Shown here: positions 14,005-22,502 of the stretch, one piece after another
Layout: each line of letters opens with the position of its first letter
How positions within the stretch are numbered: the stretch's first letter is position 1
Assembly: GCF_016863095.1 (NCBI RefSeq)
Contig: NZ_BOOF01000011.1
Location: forward strand, 54,064 to 118,063
Source of the DNA: Microbispora siamensis
Lineage (GTDB): Bacteria > Actinomycetota > Actinomycetes > Streptosporangiales > Streptosporangiaceae
Reading direction: 5' to 3'
DNA: 64,000 nt
Position numbers and translations under genes: made by a program
The notes under the pieces: generated by a model
Databases searched by the model: none
What the model was told of the DNA's origin: nothing
What the model saw: only the letters and a program-made list of their open reading frames with translations

Positions 14005-15021
14005 GTGAAGCGGCCGACCATCGCCGAGATCGCGGCAAGGGCCGGTGTCTCGATCGGCGCCGTGTCGTACGCGCTCAACGGCCGGCCGGGAGTGTCCGCG
14101 GAGACCCGCAAACTCATCCTCGACATCGCCAACGAGATCGGCTGGCGGCCGAGCGCGGCGGCCAGGTCCCTGTCCGGGTCCCGGGCGCACAGCGTCGGCC
14201 TGATCATCGCCCGCCCGGCGGACACGCTCGGTGTCGAGCCCTTCTTCATGCGGTTCATCGCCGGGCTGGAACGCGAACTGTCCGGGCGGCGCACCGCGCT
14301 GCTCCTGCAGGTCGTCGAGGACCACCGCGCTGCGATCGACGCGATGCGGCTCTGCTGGGCGGAACGGCGCGTCGACGGCATGGTCGTCACGGACCTGTGG
14401 ACGGAGGACGCGCGGATCCCGGTGCTCGAGGAACTCCAGATCCCGGCCGTTCTGGTCGGCCGGCCCCGGCCGGACACGGAGTTGCCCGCCGTCTGGACCG
14501 ACGACGCGGCAGCCGTGGTCTCGGCGGTCGACTACCTGGTGGCGCTCGGACACCGCCGCATCGCCCGCGTCGCGGGGTTGTCCGCACTGGAGCACACCCA
14601 AGTACGCATCGCGGCCTTCCGCCAGGCCGTGCTCGGTCACGGCCTCGGTGAACCACAGGTCGTCGAGACCGACTACACCTGGGAGGAGGGCATGCGGGCC
14701 ACGCGGACGCTGCTGTCCCGGCGCGACCGCCCGACCGCGATCACGTTCGACAACGACGTGATGGCCACCGCCGCGCTCAACGTGGCGCAGGAGATGGGCG
14801 TCGCCGTGCCGGACGAGCTGTCGATCGTGGCCGGTGACGACTCGCAGCTCTGCGTGATGGTACGACCGGCGCTGACGGCGCTCTCGTGGGACATCCAGGC
14901 GTACGGCGTGCAGACCGCACGGGTGCTGGCGGACACGATCGACGGCCGTGCCCCCGGCTCGCGGCAGGTCGGCACGGCGAGTCTGGTCGTCCGGTCGAGC
15001 ACCACCTCCCCGCCGGCCTGA
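14005..15021 (+). CDS. LacI/GalR-family transcriptional regulator
   Basis: 338 residues from GTG 14005, preceded by GAGGGGGG at 6 bp; GTG 13990 would add five residues but has no good ribosome site. The N-terminal helix-turn-helix reads KRPTIAEIAARAGVSIGAVSYALNGRPGVS with the LacI hinge (RSLSGSRAHSVGLII), followed by a periplasmic-binding-protein-like effector domain (residues ~60-335). The gene faces the CBM2-GH5 cellulase, and the gap between them holds two matching palindromes. It is therefore probably a cellulose- or oligosaccharide-responsive repressor, equivalent in role to CelR-type regulators. The effector sugar cannot be read from sequence. Confidence 0.93.
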   Translation: MKRPTIAEIAARAGVSIGAVSYALNGRPGVSAETRKLILDIANEIGWRPSAAARSLSGSRAHSVGLIIARPADTLGVEPFFMRFIAGLERELSGRRTALLLQVVEDHRAAIDAMRLCWAERRVDGMVVTDLWTEDARIPVLEELQIPAVLVGRPRPDTELPAVWTDDAAAVVSAVDYLVALGHRRIARVAGLSALEHTQVRIAAFRQAVLGHGLGEPQVVETDYTWEEGMRATRTLLSRRDRPTAITFDNDVMATAALNVAQEMGVAVPDELSIVAGDDSQLCVMVRPALTALSWDIQAYGVQTARVLADTIDGRAPGSRQVGTASLVVRSSTTSPPA

Positions 15022-15036
15022 CCGACCGGCGCCGTG

Positions 15037-17109
15037 TCAGGGCAGGTGGATCGAGGGCGGGGGCGGGGCCGCTCTCGTGGCCCGCAGCCCGGCGATCGCG
15101 CCATCGGTCATGGCGATCGCCGCTGCGATGTGCACCGGAGCGAGCACGAACGACGCGGGGCGGTGCCGCCCGCCGACGAGCATCAGAAGTGCGGCCAGCG
15201 CGAAGCCGGCCTGGGCCAGGCGAACCGCACGTTCGCTCACCCCTCGTGCTGCCGCCGTCGTCCGAAGGACCCGCCACACGCCGGCCAGATCGCCGCCGCA
15301 CACCACGTCGGCCGACCAGCACGCGCCGCCGCAGGCGTCGGTGATCGCGACACCGGCGTCGGCGGCGGCCAGCGCCTCCTCGTCCGCCGCCGAGATGACC
15401 AGGACATCCTCACCGGCTTCCTGGAACCGCCGTACGTGCCCGGCCAGGCCGTCCTCGGCGTCCAGTATTCGATCGGCATGCGGCAGCAGTCCGGCGACGC
15501 TCGGTTCGTCGGTCAGCACCACGGTGGATCCGGCGGACCCGGCGGCGTCGAGTACGGCGGCGGCCAGCGGCGCGAGCTCCGCCCTGACGGTGACGCGGCC
15601 GAGCCGCCGGTCGTGCTCGTGGACGACCAGGCGGCCCCTGTCCGGGCCACTGCCGCGCTCCAGCCGGATGCCGCCGTGCCGCCACGGGCCGGCGCCGGCA
15701 CCGCCGACATCGTTCCGCGACAGCCCGGCCAGCACGTCGGTCGCGGCCTGCCGCACATGAGCCACTTCGACGCCCGGCTCGGCGTCGGCGGTCAGCACCC
15801 GGGGGCGTTCGCCACAGAGCACACGAGAGTCGATGACGATCACCGATATCCGGTCCAGCCGCCGGAACACCGCGGCGTTCAGCGGCAGGATCCCTCTGCG
15901 TGCCAGCTCCCAGCCCGCTGCCGAGGCGAATCCCCCGCGCCCGTACTGGGCGGCCTTGGGCGCCGCGGCGAGGATCGCATCGGCCGCCCGGCCCGGACTG
16001 CGCGTGAGGGCGAACACGATGGCCGCAAGCGCCGGGGCGATGGGACCGAGCCGGTCACTCCATTTCTCGACGGGCCCAGGAGGGCGGTGCCTCGGCCGGG
16101 GCGGGCGAGGCCGCGGCTCGTGTGGCAGGCTCTCCGGACGGAAGCACAGCTCGGCCTCCCGGCGCTGCCAGACCTTCCGCCGCTCCCACACCTCGGCGAG
16201 AAGGAGCGCGCGATACACGGCGTCGACCGCCGGGGAGGCGATGCCTTGGGACAGGCCGTGGGCGGCGGCACTCACCAGGGAGAGCATCAGATCGGTCTCG
16301 ATGGGGCCGATCCGTCGCTTGAGCCACCGGCGCAGGCCGTGTTCCACCTCGATCAGGGCGACGGCCAGCCGTGCCTCGTGGGGCAGCGCCGGAAGCCGGA
16401 ACACCTTCCCCGCCACCGCCGATGTCAGGGCCACACAGTCGGCGGCGAGCTCGGCCGCGGCGGCGGCGATGGCCGCGCTGTCACCCGGATGAGTCGCCCG
16501 GCTCCAGGGGAAGTCCTCCTCCTGGGTGCCGTAGGTTTTCTCCACCGCGCGGACCGTCTCCAGCAGCCGCTCCAGGCCCAGTCGCCGTTCGTCGAACGCC
16601 ACCAGCACCTGTCCGGTCACCGCGTTGACCTCGGCCCAGCGGACTCCTCGCAGCCGGCTCAGCGCCTTCGGCACACCCGTGGCCAGTTCGCGCGCCCGTC
16701 CGTCCTCGCCCTCCAGACCGCGTACCTCGATGTAGGCGTGCCCGTGCTCCGCCCACGCCCGGCGATGGTGCCGGCGCTCGTGCAGATCCGTCAGGACCTG
16801 CCCCACCCAGGCCGCCTTCCGGGGCAGCGCCCTGGCGGTATCGAGGCCCTGCCGCGCCACGGATTCGGTCTTCGTCACGGCCAGGCGGACGCCCCTGCCG
16901 CCTGCGCCGGCCGCCTCGCCCATCGTCCCGGCGGCGGACGCGGTGATCTTCGCGGCGGCGGCCGCTCCCGCGATCGCCATGCCCGCGCCGGCGACGACTG
17001 CCGCCTGCGCGGTGTTCAGCGCCGCGCCCGCCGTGCGGCCGGTCGCCGACGCCATCCGGTCCGCCATCCGTGCCGGGCCGCTGAGCAGCGAAAACACATT
17101 TCCTGGCAT
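15037..17109 (-). CDS. Degenerate P-type ATPase-like membrane protein (CtpI-like, no DKTGT)
   Basis: 690 residues, much shorter than the ~1400-1600 of CtpI-type ATPases that I believe it resembles. The N-terminus (VFSLLSGPARMADRM...) is Ala-rich and hydrophobic. A heavy-metal-associated-like domain follows (~115-190; HAYIEVRGLEGE, VRWAEVNAVTGQVLVAF). A middle region has Arg/Pro-rich patches and hydrophobic segments. Where P-type ATPases have the phosphorylated DKTGT the sequence reads VIVIDSRVLCGER, so Asp may be kept but KTGT is lost. The C-terminus retains a TGD-type hinge relic (DAGVAITDACGGACWSADVV) and two membrane helices. Active ion transport is doubtful. It may be a regulatory pseudo-enzyme. 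It converges with the LacI gene 15 bp away. Confidence 0.7.
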   Translation of the reverse strand: MPGNVFSLLSGPARMADRMASATGRTAGAALNTAQAAVVAGAGMAIAGAAAAAKITASAAGTMGEAAGAGGRGVRLAVTKTESVARQGLDTARALPRKAAWVGQVLTDLHERRHHRRAWAEHGHAYIEVRGLEGEDGRARELATGVPKALSRLRGVRWAEVNAVTGQVLVAFDERRLGLERLLETVRAVEKTYGTQEEDFPWSRATHPGDSAAIAAAAAELAADCVALTSAVAGKVFRLPALPHEARLAVALIEVEHGLRRWLKRRIGPIETDLMLSLVSAAAHGLSQGIASPAVDAVYRALLLAEVWERRKVWQRREAELCFRPESLPHEPRPRPPRPRHRPPGPVEKWSDRLGPIAPALAAIVFALTRSPGRAADAILAAAPKAAQYGRGGFASAAGWELARRGILPLNAAVFRRLDRISVIVIDSRVLCGERPRVLTADAEPGVEVAHVRQAATDVLAGLSRNDVGGAGAGPWRHGGIRLERGSGPDRGRLVVHEHDRRLGRVTVRAELAPLAAAVLDAAGSAGSTVVLTDEPSVAGLLPHADRILDAEDGLAGHVRRFQEAGEDVLVISAADEEALAAADAGVAITDACGGACWSADVVCGGDLAGVWRVLRTTAAARGVSERAVRLAQAGFALAALLMLVGGRHRPASFVLAPVHIAAAIAMTDGAIAGLRATRAAPPPPSIHLP

Positions 17110-17281
17110 CGGCGGCGCTCTACCCGGTAGGACCCCGCCCTACGCCTGTCAGCCGGAGGAACATCACTGGTGCGCGCCATATCGGGAGCATGCGGCGCAT
17201 TCCGGGAAGCGCAAGTGGCGGCTTCGTGGCCGCTGATACGCTTTACGCCTTTCGGTAACTCTGATCACATACGGGGCAAGA

Positions 17282-18790
17282 GTGACGACGGGGCCCGGTT
17301 ATCACCAGCAGTATCCGCCTCAGCCGCCGCCGCAGTGGCAGCCTCCGCCTCCCCCTTCGCCGCAGTGGCAGTACGGTCCTCCACCACAGCAGTGGCAGGC
17401 TCCGCCTCCGCCTCCCCCTCCTGCGCCCCGGCGCAGGACCGGACTGTGGGTGACGCTCGGCATCCTGTCCCTCGTCCTCGTCGTCGCGGTGGGGGCGGGG
17501 GTGGGCCTGGTCTTGCGGGGTCGCTCCGGCGACGACCCCACGGGCGACGCCGCCACCGACTCCAACACGGTTGTCGTGAAGGACGACGAGATCACCAAGC
17601 TGGTCGAGTCGCACAGCAGGGCACTGGCCTCGGGTGACGCCAAGGCGTTCACCTCGATCTTCGATCAGAAGAACGCCGCTCTGGTCCGCGGCCAGGCGAG
17701 AGTCTTCGCCAACCTGCGCAAGATGCCGCTGGCCGAGAAGTCCTACCAGGTGTTGCGCCGCCAGGGCCGGGCTCAGGACAGTTTCGGGCGAGGCGTGAAG
17801 TTCACGCAGGACGTCGCGTTCGTCCACCGGTTCGCCGGCATCGACCTGCGTCCGGTGTCCGAGTGGTATCGCTGGACCATCGAGAAGGCGTCGCCGAAAG
17901 CACCCCTCGTCGTGACGAAGGTGGAGGGAGCACCGCCGACGATCAGCGGCGAGGCCTCGAAGACGATGTACTTCCCCGGGCCGTGGGACATCTGGCCGGA
18001 CGTCGTGGTGGCGAAGGCGGGCGGCAGCCTGGTCCTCGCCAGGCCGCAGGACGCCGCCCTGGCCCGGCGCGTCGCGCCTGCCGTCTCCGCCGCCGCCGCG
18101 AGCGATCTCGCCTTCTGGCAGAAGAACGGCGATCCGGACGCTGCGGTGCCGACCGGGTTCCTGGTGGCGCTGGTCGAGGGAAAGACCCAGCTCGGCAAGC
18201 TGTTCCGTACGGCCAAGGCGAACGAGGCAGGCGTTTCGATCCCGATGCCGAGCTGGGGGATCGCCGACGACACCGTGAAGATCGGCGGCACCCGCGTGGT
18301 CATGGACACGACGTCCGAGTTCTTCAGGGACGAGCAGGGGATCATGGAGATCTCCGAGCACGAGCTCGCGCACTCGCTCGTCGCCGGGCTCGACAGTGCG
18401 CAGTTCGCTCTGTTCGGCCGCGCGAACTGGATCACCGAGGGCTTCGCCGAGTACGTCGCCGGCCGCAACCAGCCGATCAGCGGAAACCGGCGTATCAGTG
18501 AGGGCCGTGCCTACGTGGCAGGGCGGCTCGCCATGCCGTTCGACGGGAAGCTGCCGACCAACGCGCTTTGGGACTTCAAGCAGATGACCAGCGTCAACTA
18601 CCTCATGGGGCATCTGGCCATGCGGTTCGTCGCCCAGAAGTACGGCGAGCGGAAGCTGGTCGAGGGCGTGGTCGCGGCCTACCGGGCGCCGGGCGACGAC
18701 AGCGAAGCCGCCCTGTTCCAGGCGCTCGGCGTGACGAAGGCGGACTTCGAGCGGCAGTGGGCGGGCTACGTCCGCGCCCAGCTCGCGTGA
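17282..18790 (+). CDS. Membrane-anchored putative zinc metalloprotease (HELAH, peptidase-MA-like)
   Basis: 502 residues from GTG 17282. The first ~50 residues are a Pro/Gln/Trp-rich cytoplasmic tail (QPPPQW repeats). One transmembrane helix (about 52-77) follows, then an extracytoplasmic domain. Near residue 360 it has ISEHELAHSL (HExxH zinc motif) and WITEGFAEYVAG, whose Glu would be the third zinc ligand of gluzincins. The downstream SVNYLMGHLAMRFVAQKYG is also typical of MA-like peptidases. It is followed after 13 bp by a second Pro/Gly/Gln-tailed membrane protein, so the two are probably co-transcribed and may act together at the cell surface. The substrate is unknown. Confidence 0.75.
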   Translation: MTTGPGYHQQYPPQPPPQWQPPPPPSPQWQYGPPPQQWQAPPPPPPPAPRRRTGLWVTLGILSLVLVVAVGAGVGLVLRGRSGDDPTGDAATDSNTVVVKDDEITKLVESHSRALASGDAKAFTSIFDQKNAALVRGQARVFANLRKMPLAEKSYQVLRRQGRAQDSFGRGVKFTQDVAFVHRFAGIDLRPVSEWYRWTIEKASPKAPLVVTKVEGAPPTISGEASKTMYFPGPWDIWPDVVVAKAGGSLVLARPQDAALARRVAPAVSAAAASDLAFWQKNGDPDAAVPTGFLVALVEGKTQLGKLFRTAKANEAGVSIPMPSWGIADDTVKIGGTRVVMDTTSEFFRDEQGIMEISEHELAHSLVAGLDSAQFALFGRANWITEGFAEYVAGRNQPISGNRRISEGRAYVAGRLAMPFDGKLPTNALWDFKQMTSVNYLMGHLAMRFVAQKYGERKLVEGVVAAYRAPGDDSEAALFQALGVTKADFERQWAGYVRAQLA

Positions 18791-18803
18791 TCGGGGGAGA
18801 GGC

Positions 18804-20831
18804 ATGACGGATCAGCACACCGGGAACCCGTACGGCGGGCCCACTCCGCCCTCGCCGTACCCCCACGGCCCGGGCCCATCGCCCCAGGGCGGCCAGGAAC
18901 AGCCGTACGGCGGCCAGGGACAACCGGGCGACGCCGCAGGCTGGAGCCGGCCCGCCCCCGGTCAGCCCGCACCCGGCCAGTCGGCCTATGGTCAGGCCGC
19001 ACCCGGTCAGCCGGCCTATGGTCAGCCCGCGCCCGGTCAGCCGGCCTATGGTCAGCCCGCGCCCGGTCAGTCGGCCTATGGTCAGCCCGCGCCCGGTCAG
19101 TCGGCGTACGGGCAGCCGGGTGGTCAGGGGCAGTGGGGTCAACCCGCGTCGCCAGGCCAGGCGGGGCCGGGTCCGCAGGCCCCGGCCCCTCCGGCGTACG
19201 GCCCGCCGGGCCAGGCCGCCCCCTGGAGCCCGGGTGCCCCCGGCGCGCCGGCGCCGTACGGTCAGCCGGGACAGGGCCAGCCGGGACAAGGCGGGCCGGT
19301 GCAAGGCGGGCCAGGGCAAGGTGGGCCGGTGCAGGGCGGGCCGGGTCAGGGATATGCGGGCTCGCCGTACTCGCAGCCCTGGCCGCAGCCGGGCCAGGCC
19401 GCTCCGCCCGCGCAGGGCCAGACGCCCTGGTATCCGGGCCAGCAGGGCTACGCCGGCCAGCAGGGGGGCTACCCAGGCCAGGGTTATGCCAATCCGGGAC
19501 AACCCGCCACGGGGCTTCCGCCGCAACCACAGCCGCAGGCGCCCGGCGGCAAGGGCAAGACGGCGCTGTTCGTCGCGCTCGGGCTGGTGGTGCTGCTGGC
19601 GGTGGGCGCGGGGACCGCCTGGTTCGTCGCGGGCGGCGGTTCCGGCACCGGATCCGGCGGAGGCGCGGGGGAATGGTCCGTCCCGCTCGCGAGCGCCGAC
19701 AGCATGGACTTCACCCAGGGGCTCGCGTTCGCGGGCTGGCTGACCGACAAGACGGTCATCCGGGTGCAGCGCGACGGGGTGCTCGCCTACGACCTGACCT
19801 CGGGCAAGCGCGCCTGGGGCACCCCCTCGCCCGGCGACCAGCTCTGCGGCGCCACCGCCGACCTGGAGAACGGCAAGGGCGCCGTGGCGTACGGCAGCGA
19901 CCAGCTGTGCGACCACCTGGCCGGCGTCGACGCCGCGACGGGCAAGATCACTTGGAAGATCAAGATTCCGGCGGAGAAGTCCCGGCTGGCCAACTCGCTC
20001 ACCGTGCCTCGGATCATGAACGCGGGCTCCGTCGCCGTGGTGTACGCGAACCGCGTCCTGTCCGGCTACCGCCTTTCCGACGGCGGCAAGCAGTGGACGG
20101 CCCGGTTTCCCCAGGGCTGCCACATCAAGGACGTGAACACGGCGGCCACCCGGGTGGCCCTGCTCCTCGACTGCAGCTTCGAGGGCTCGGGCAACTTCGT
20201 GCAGGTGCTCGACCCGAAGAGCGGCAAGGCCGGATGGCGATACAAGATGGGCGATCTCAGCCTGATGAGCCTGATGCTGTCGGCCGATCCGCTGATCGTC
20301 CGCCAGGAGGAGGGCGACAAGAGCACTTTCACGGTCCTCGACGACCGGGGCGGCAAGGTCAGCGAGTTCACGACCGGCAAGGTGGACATGCTCGCGATGA
20401 ACACGGTTGCGTTCGTGGACGGGATGTTCGAGCAGCGCCGCTACGCCGTGCACGGTGACCGTCTCTACCTCACGACCTTCCCGCAGAACGTGCCGGGCAA
20501 GGCGCGATCAGGCGACAAGGCGCTCGCCTTCGACCTCAAGACGGGCAAACAGGTGTGGGAGTCGTCCGGCACCCAGCCCACGAAGCTGAATCTCGTCCGT
20601 GCCGACGACCACGGCCTGCTCGCTCTGGAGGTCGGCGACTGGCGCGACCTGCCTCCCCGGCTCGTCCGCCTGGACGCGGCCACCGGCAAGGCGGCGGAGG
20701 TGGCGGAGCTGCCGCAGAAGTACGGCACCGAGGGGGACGACGCACGGGTGTACGAGCGGAACGGCGCCGTCGTCATCGTGCCGTGGACCTCGGTCGCCGT
20801 GAAGCACGCGGTCGTCTACGTCCACACCTAG
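18804..20831 (+). CDS. Membrane-anchored PQQ-like beta-propeller protein with repetitive Gln/Gly/Pro tail
   Basis: 675 residues; GGGGGAGAGG precedes ATG. The N-terminal ~245 residues are low-complexity, with five 10-residue QPAPGQPAYG-type units and many PGQ/GQGG units, presumably cytoplasmic and unstructured. A single transmembrane helix (ALFVALGLVVLLAVGAGTAWFV) follows. The extracytoplasmic part has repeated blades such as GVLAYDLTSGKRAWGT, GVDAATGKITWKI and ALAFDLKTGKQVWES, the signature of PQQ-type beta-propellers. The same overall plan as the gene before it (disordered tail, one helix, outer domain) suggests a shared assembly or scaffold. No enzymatic motif is visible. It may be a surface sensor or assembly factor. 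Confidence 0.75.
   Translation: MTDQHTGNPYGGPTPPSPYPHGPGPSPQGGQEQPYGGQGQPGDAAGWSRPAPGQPAPGQSAYGQAAPGQPAYGQPAPGQPAYGQPAPGQSAYGQPAPGQSAYGQPGGQGQWGQPASPGQAGPGPQAPAPPAYGPPGQAAPWSPGAPGAPAPYGQPGQGQPGQGGPVQGGPGQGGPVQGGPGQGYAGSPYSQPWPQPGQAAPPAQGQTPWYPGQQGYAGQQGGYPGQGYANPGQPATGLPPQPQPQAPGGKGKTALFVALGLVVLLAVGAGTAWFVAGGGSGTGSGGGAGEWSVPLASADSMDFTQGLAFAGWLTDKTVIRVQRDGVLAYDLTSGKRAWGTPSPGDQLCGATADLENGKGAVAYGSDQLCDHLAGVDAATGKITWKIKIPAEKSRLANSLTVPRIMNAGSVAVVYANRVLSGYRLSDGGKQWTARFPQGCHIKDVNTAATRVALLLDCSFEGSGNFVQVLDPKSGKAGWRYKMGDLSLMSLMLSADPLIVRQEEGDKSTFTVLDDRGGKVSEFTTGKVDMLAMNTVAFVDGMFEQRRYAVHGDRLYLTTFPQNVPGKARSGDKALAFDLKTGKQVWESSGTQPTKLNLVRADDHGLLALEVGDWRDLPPRLVRLDAATGKAAEVAELPQKYGTEGDDARVYERNGAVVIVPWTSVAVKHAVVYVHT
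18961..19110 (+). repeat. Five 30-bp tandem coding repeats
   Basis: Units start at 18961, 18991, 19021, 19051 and 19081. Each is close to GTCAGCCCGCGCCCGGTCAG plus a CCGGCCTATG-type end, coding for a QPAPGQPAYG-like decapeptide. Differences are mostly single bases, so copy number may vary between strains. A second imperfect run of GGGCCGGTGCA units lies near 19285-19350. Confidence 0.9.
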
Positions 20832-20882
20832 GAGGGCTGACCGGGCCGGGCCCGCGCGGCGGCCGAGAACTCGCATGCCGAA

Positions 20883-22442
20883 GTGATCACGGCAGGGCAG
20901 TATGTCCCTGTGGACCACGTCCTGTGCGGCCGCGCCGAGAATCCGGCCCTGCCATTCGATCTCGTGGAACGGCTGGTCACGGTTGCCGACGAGGACATCG
21001 CCGCAAGCCTGGCCGGGCGTGCCGACCTGACCCGTGCGCAGGCGGTGGCGCTGGTCTCGCGCGTCGAAGAGAGCGCCGGATTGCTCGCGGAGCGGGGGCT
21101 GCTGACGGCCGCCGACATTGATCCGGTGGCCCAGCCGCTCGCCGCGTTCGCCCTGCTCACCGAGGGAGCCGGCCGTCCGGAGTGGGCACGCCTGTTCGCG
21201 GGGGATCCGATCGTCGAACGTCGGGAGCGGCTGGCCGCCTGCCCCGGCCTCCCGCCAGACGTGGCGAAGACCCTCGCCGCCGACACCGACATCCGGGTCG
21301 TCGCGGAGCTCGCACTGTGGACGACGCCGGACATGGCGGCGCGGCTCGCGGAGCACCCGCATGCCGAGGTCCGCCGCTCGGTGGCCGCCAACGAGGCGAC
21401 ACCGCCCGAGGTGCTGGCCGCGCTGCTCACCGGCGAAGGGATGTCTCCGGCGCGGCGGTGCCTGGTCTGCGACCGGAAGGAGACGCCGTTCGTCCACGAT
21501 CCTGAGTGCCGGGAGCCCGACTGCGAGCTGCCATGGGATGCCTCGTGTGACGGCTCCCACGAGTCCACGCTCCACGAGATGCAGCAGCAGGCGCTGAGAA
21601 ACCCGGCCACGCCTGCCGCGGCCGTGCTCGGCTTCGCCGACCATCCTTCGACGCTGCTGCGCTGGGCGCTGGCCGGGCGCACCGACCTGCCTCATGAGGT
21701 GTACGAACGGCTCGCCGGCAGCCCGGAGCCCGGCATCCGCGGCACTCTCGCGGAGAATCCCGCGATCGACGACCGCCTGATCCACAGGCTGGCCGCCGAT
21801 CCCGGTCACGACGTGCGGCGCGAACTCGCCCACAACCCGCGCGTGCCGCTGGACGTGCTCATCCGCCTGGCCGGAACCGTCAGGATCGGTCCCACCCTGC
21901 TGCCGCGGATCGCCGCCGCCACGCCCGCCGAGGTCGGGGAACTGGCCGCCTCGGCGAACCCGGCCGGGCGGATGCTGGTGGCCGAACGGCGCGACCTGCC
22001 GTCCGAGATCCGCGACGCGCTGGCCGCCGACCCCGACGCCAAGGTGCTCAAGTCCATCGCGCCGCATCCGGGCCTGTCCGAAGCCCAGTTGCGTGCCATG
22101 GTCGACCGGCACGGCGTACGGGTCCTCGCCAGGGTGGCGAGGAATCCGGACGCGTCGCCGGCGTTGCTGGAGGACCTGGTGCGGCACCGGCCGCCGGTGC
22201 AGAAGGCGTTCCGCGAGGTCGCGCGCCACCCCAACGCGACGGCGCGGGCGCTGTCGGCGTGCCTGCAGGACCGGCAGGCCAGGCCGGTCGCCGCGGGTCA
22301 CCCGGCCCTGCCGCCCGAGGTCGTCGTCGAGTTGCTCGCGGACGACGAGTGGCAGGTGGTGGAGGCCGCCGCCGCCAACCCGGCACTGCCGCTCACGGTG
22401 ATGTCGGCGCTGGTGTCGTCACACGGCCCGGCGGACGGTTGA
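20883..22442 (+). CDS. Leucine-rich-repeat-variant (LRV)-like protein with Cys cluster
   Basis: 519 residues from GTG 20883; the start is the earliest plausible one but has a weak ribosome site. Much of the protein is ~24-residue helical repeats such as LAEHPHAEVRRSVAANEATPPEVLAALL, LAENPAIDDRLIHRLAADPGHDVRRELAHNPRVPLDVLIRLA and VARNPDASPALLEDLVRH, which match the leucine-rich-repeat-variant pattern. Near residues 195-230 the repeats are interrupted by CLVCDRKETPFVHDPECREP, followed by DCELPWDASCDGSHES. This is a C-x2-C and further Cys/His arrangement that could bind zinc or an Fe-S cluster, as the founding Azotobacter LRV protein does. There is no signal peptide. The function is unknown, probably protein binding. 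Confidence 0.75.
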   Translation: MITAGQYVPVDHVLCGRAENPALPFDLVERLVTVADEDIAASLAGRADLTRAQAVALVSRVEESAGLLAERGLLTAADIDPVAQPLAAFALLTEGAGRPEWARLFAGDPIVERRERLAACPGLPPDVAKTLAADTDIRVVAELALWTTPDMAARLAEHPHAEVRRSVAANEATPPEVLAALLTGEGMSPARRCLVCDRKETPFVHDPECREPDCELPWDASCDGSHESTLHEMQQQALRNPATPAAAVLGFADHPSTLLRWALAGRTDLPHEVYERLAGSPEPGIRGTLAENPAIDDRLIHRLAADPGHDVRRELAHNPRVPLDVLIRLAGTVRIGPTLLPRIAAATPAEVGELAASANPAGRMLVAERRDLPSEIRDALAADPDAKVLKSIAPHPGLSEAQLRAMVDRHGVRVLARVARNPDASPALLEDLVRHRPPVQKAFREVARHPNATARALSACLQDRQARPVAAGHPALPPEVVVELLADDEWQVVEAAAANPALPLTVMSALVSSHGPADG

Positions 22443-22458
22443 TTCGACCGGTGCGCGA

Positions 22459-22487
22459 CGAGGTCCCGTCCGGCGGACGGGACCTCG
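22459..22487. terminator. Perfect hairpin between convergent genes
   Basis: CGAGGTCCCGTCC pairs with GGACGGGACCTCG (13-bp arms, 3-base loop) in the 60-bp gap between the LRV gene (+) and the CotH gene (-). It fits a bidirectional terminator. Confidence 0.8.
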
Positions 22488-22502
22488 CCGATCCGCTTCA
22501 CC

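Noticed and set aside
15034..17130. A plus-strand frame of ~700 codons opposite the P-type ATPase-like gene
   Set aside because: Arg/Gly/His-rich shadow. The minus-strand frame has HMA-like and hinge signatures.
18961..19110. Evenly spaced 30-bp repeats considered as a CRISPR array
   Set aside because: There are no spacers; the units are contiguous and encode in-frame decapeptides.
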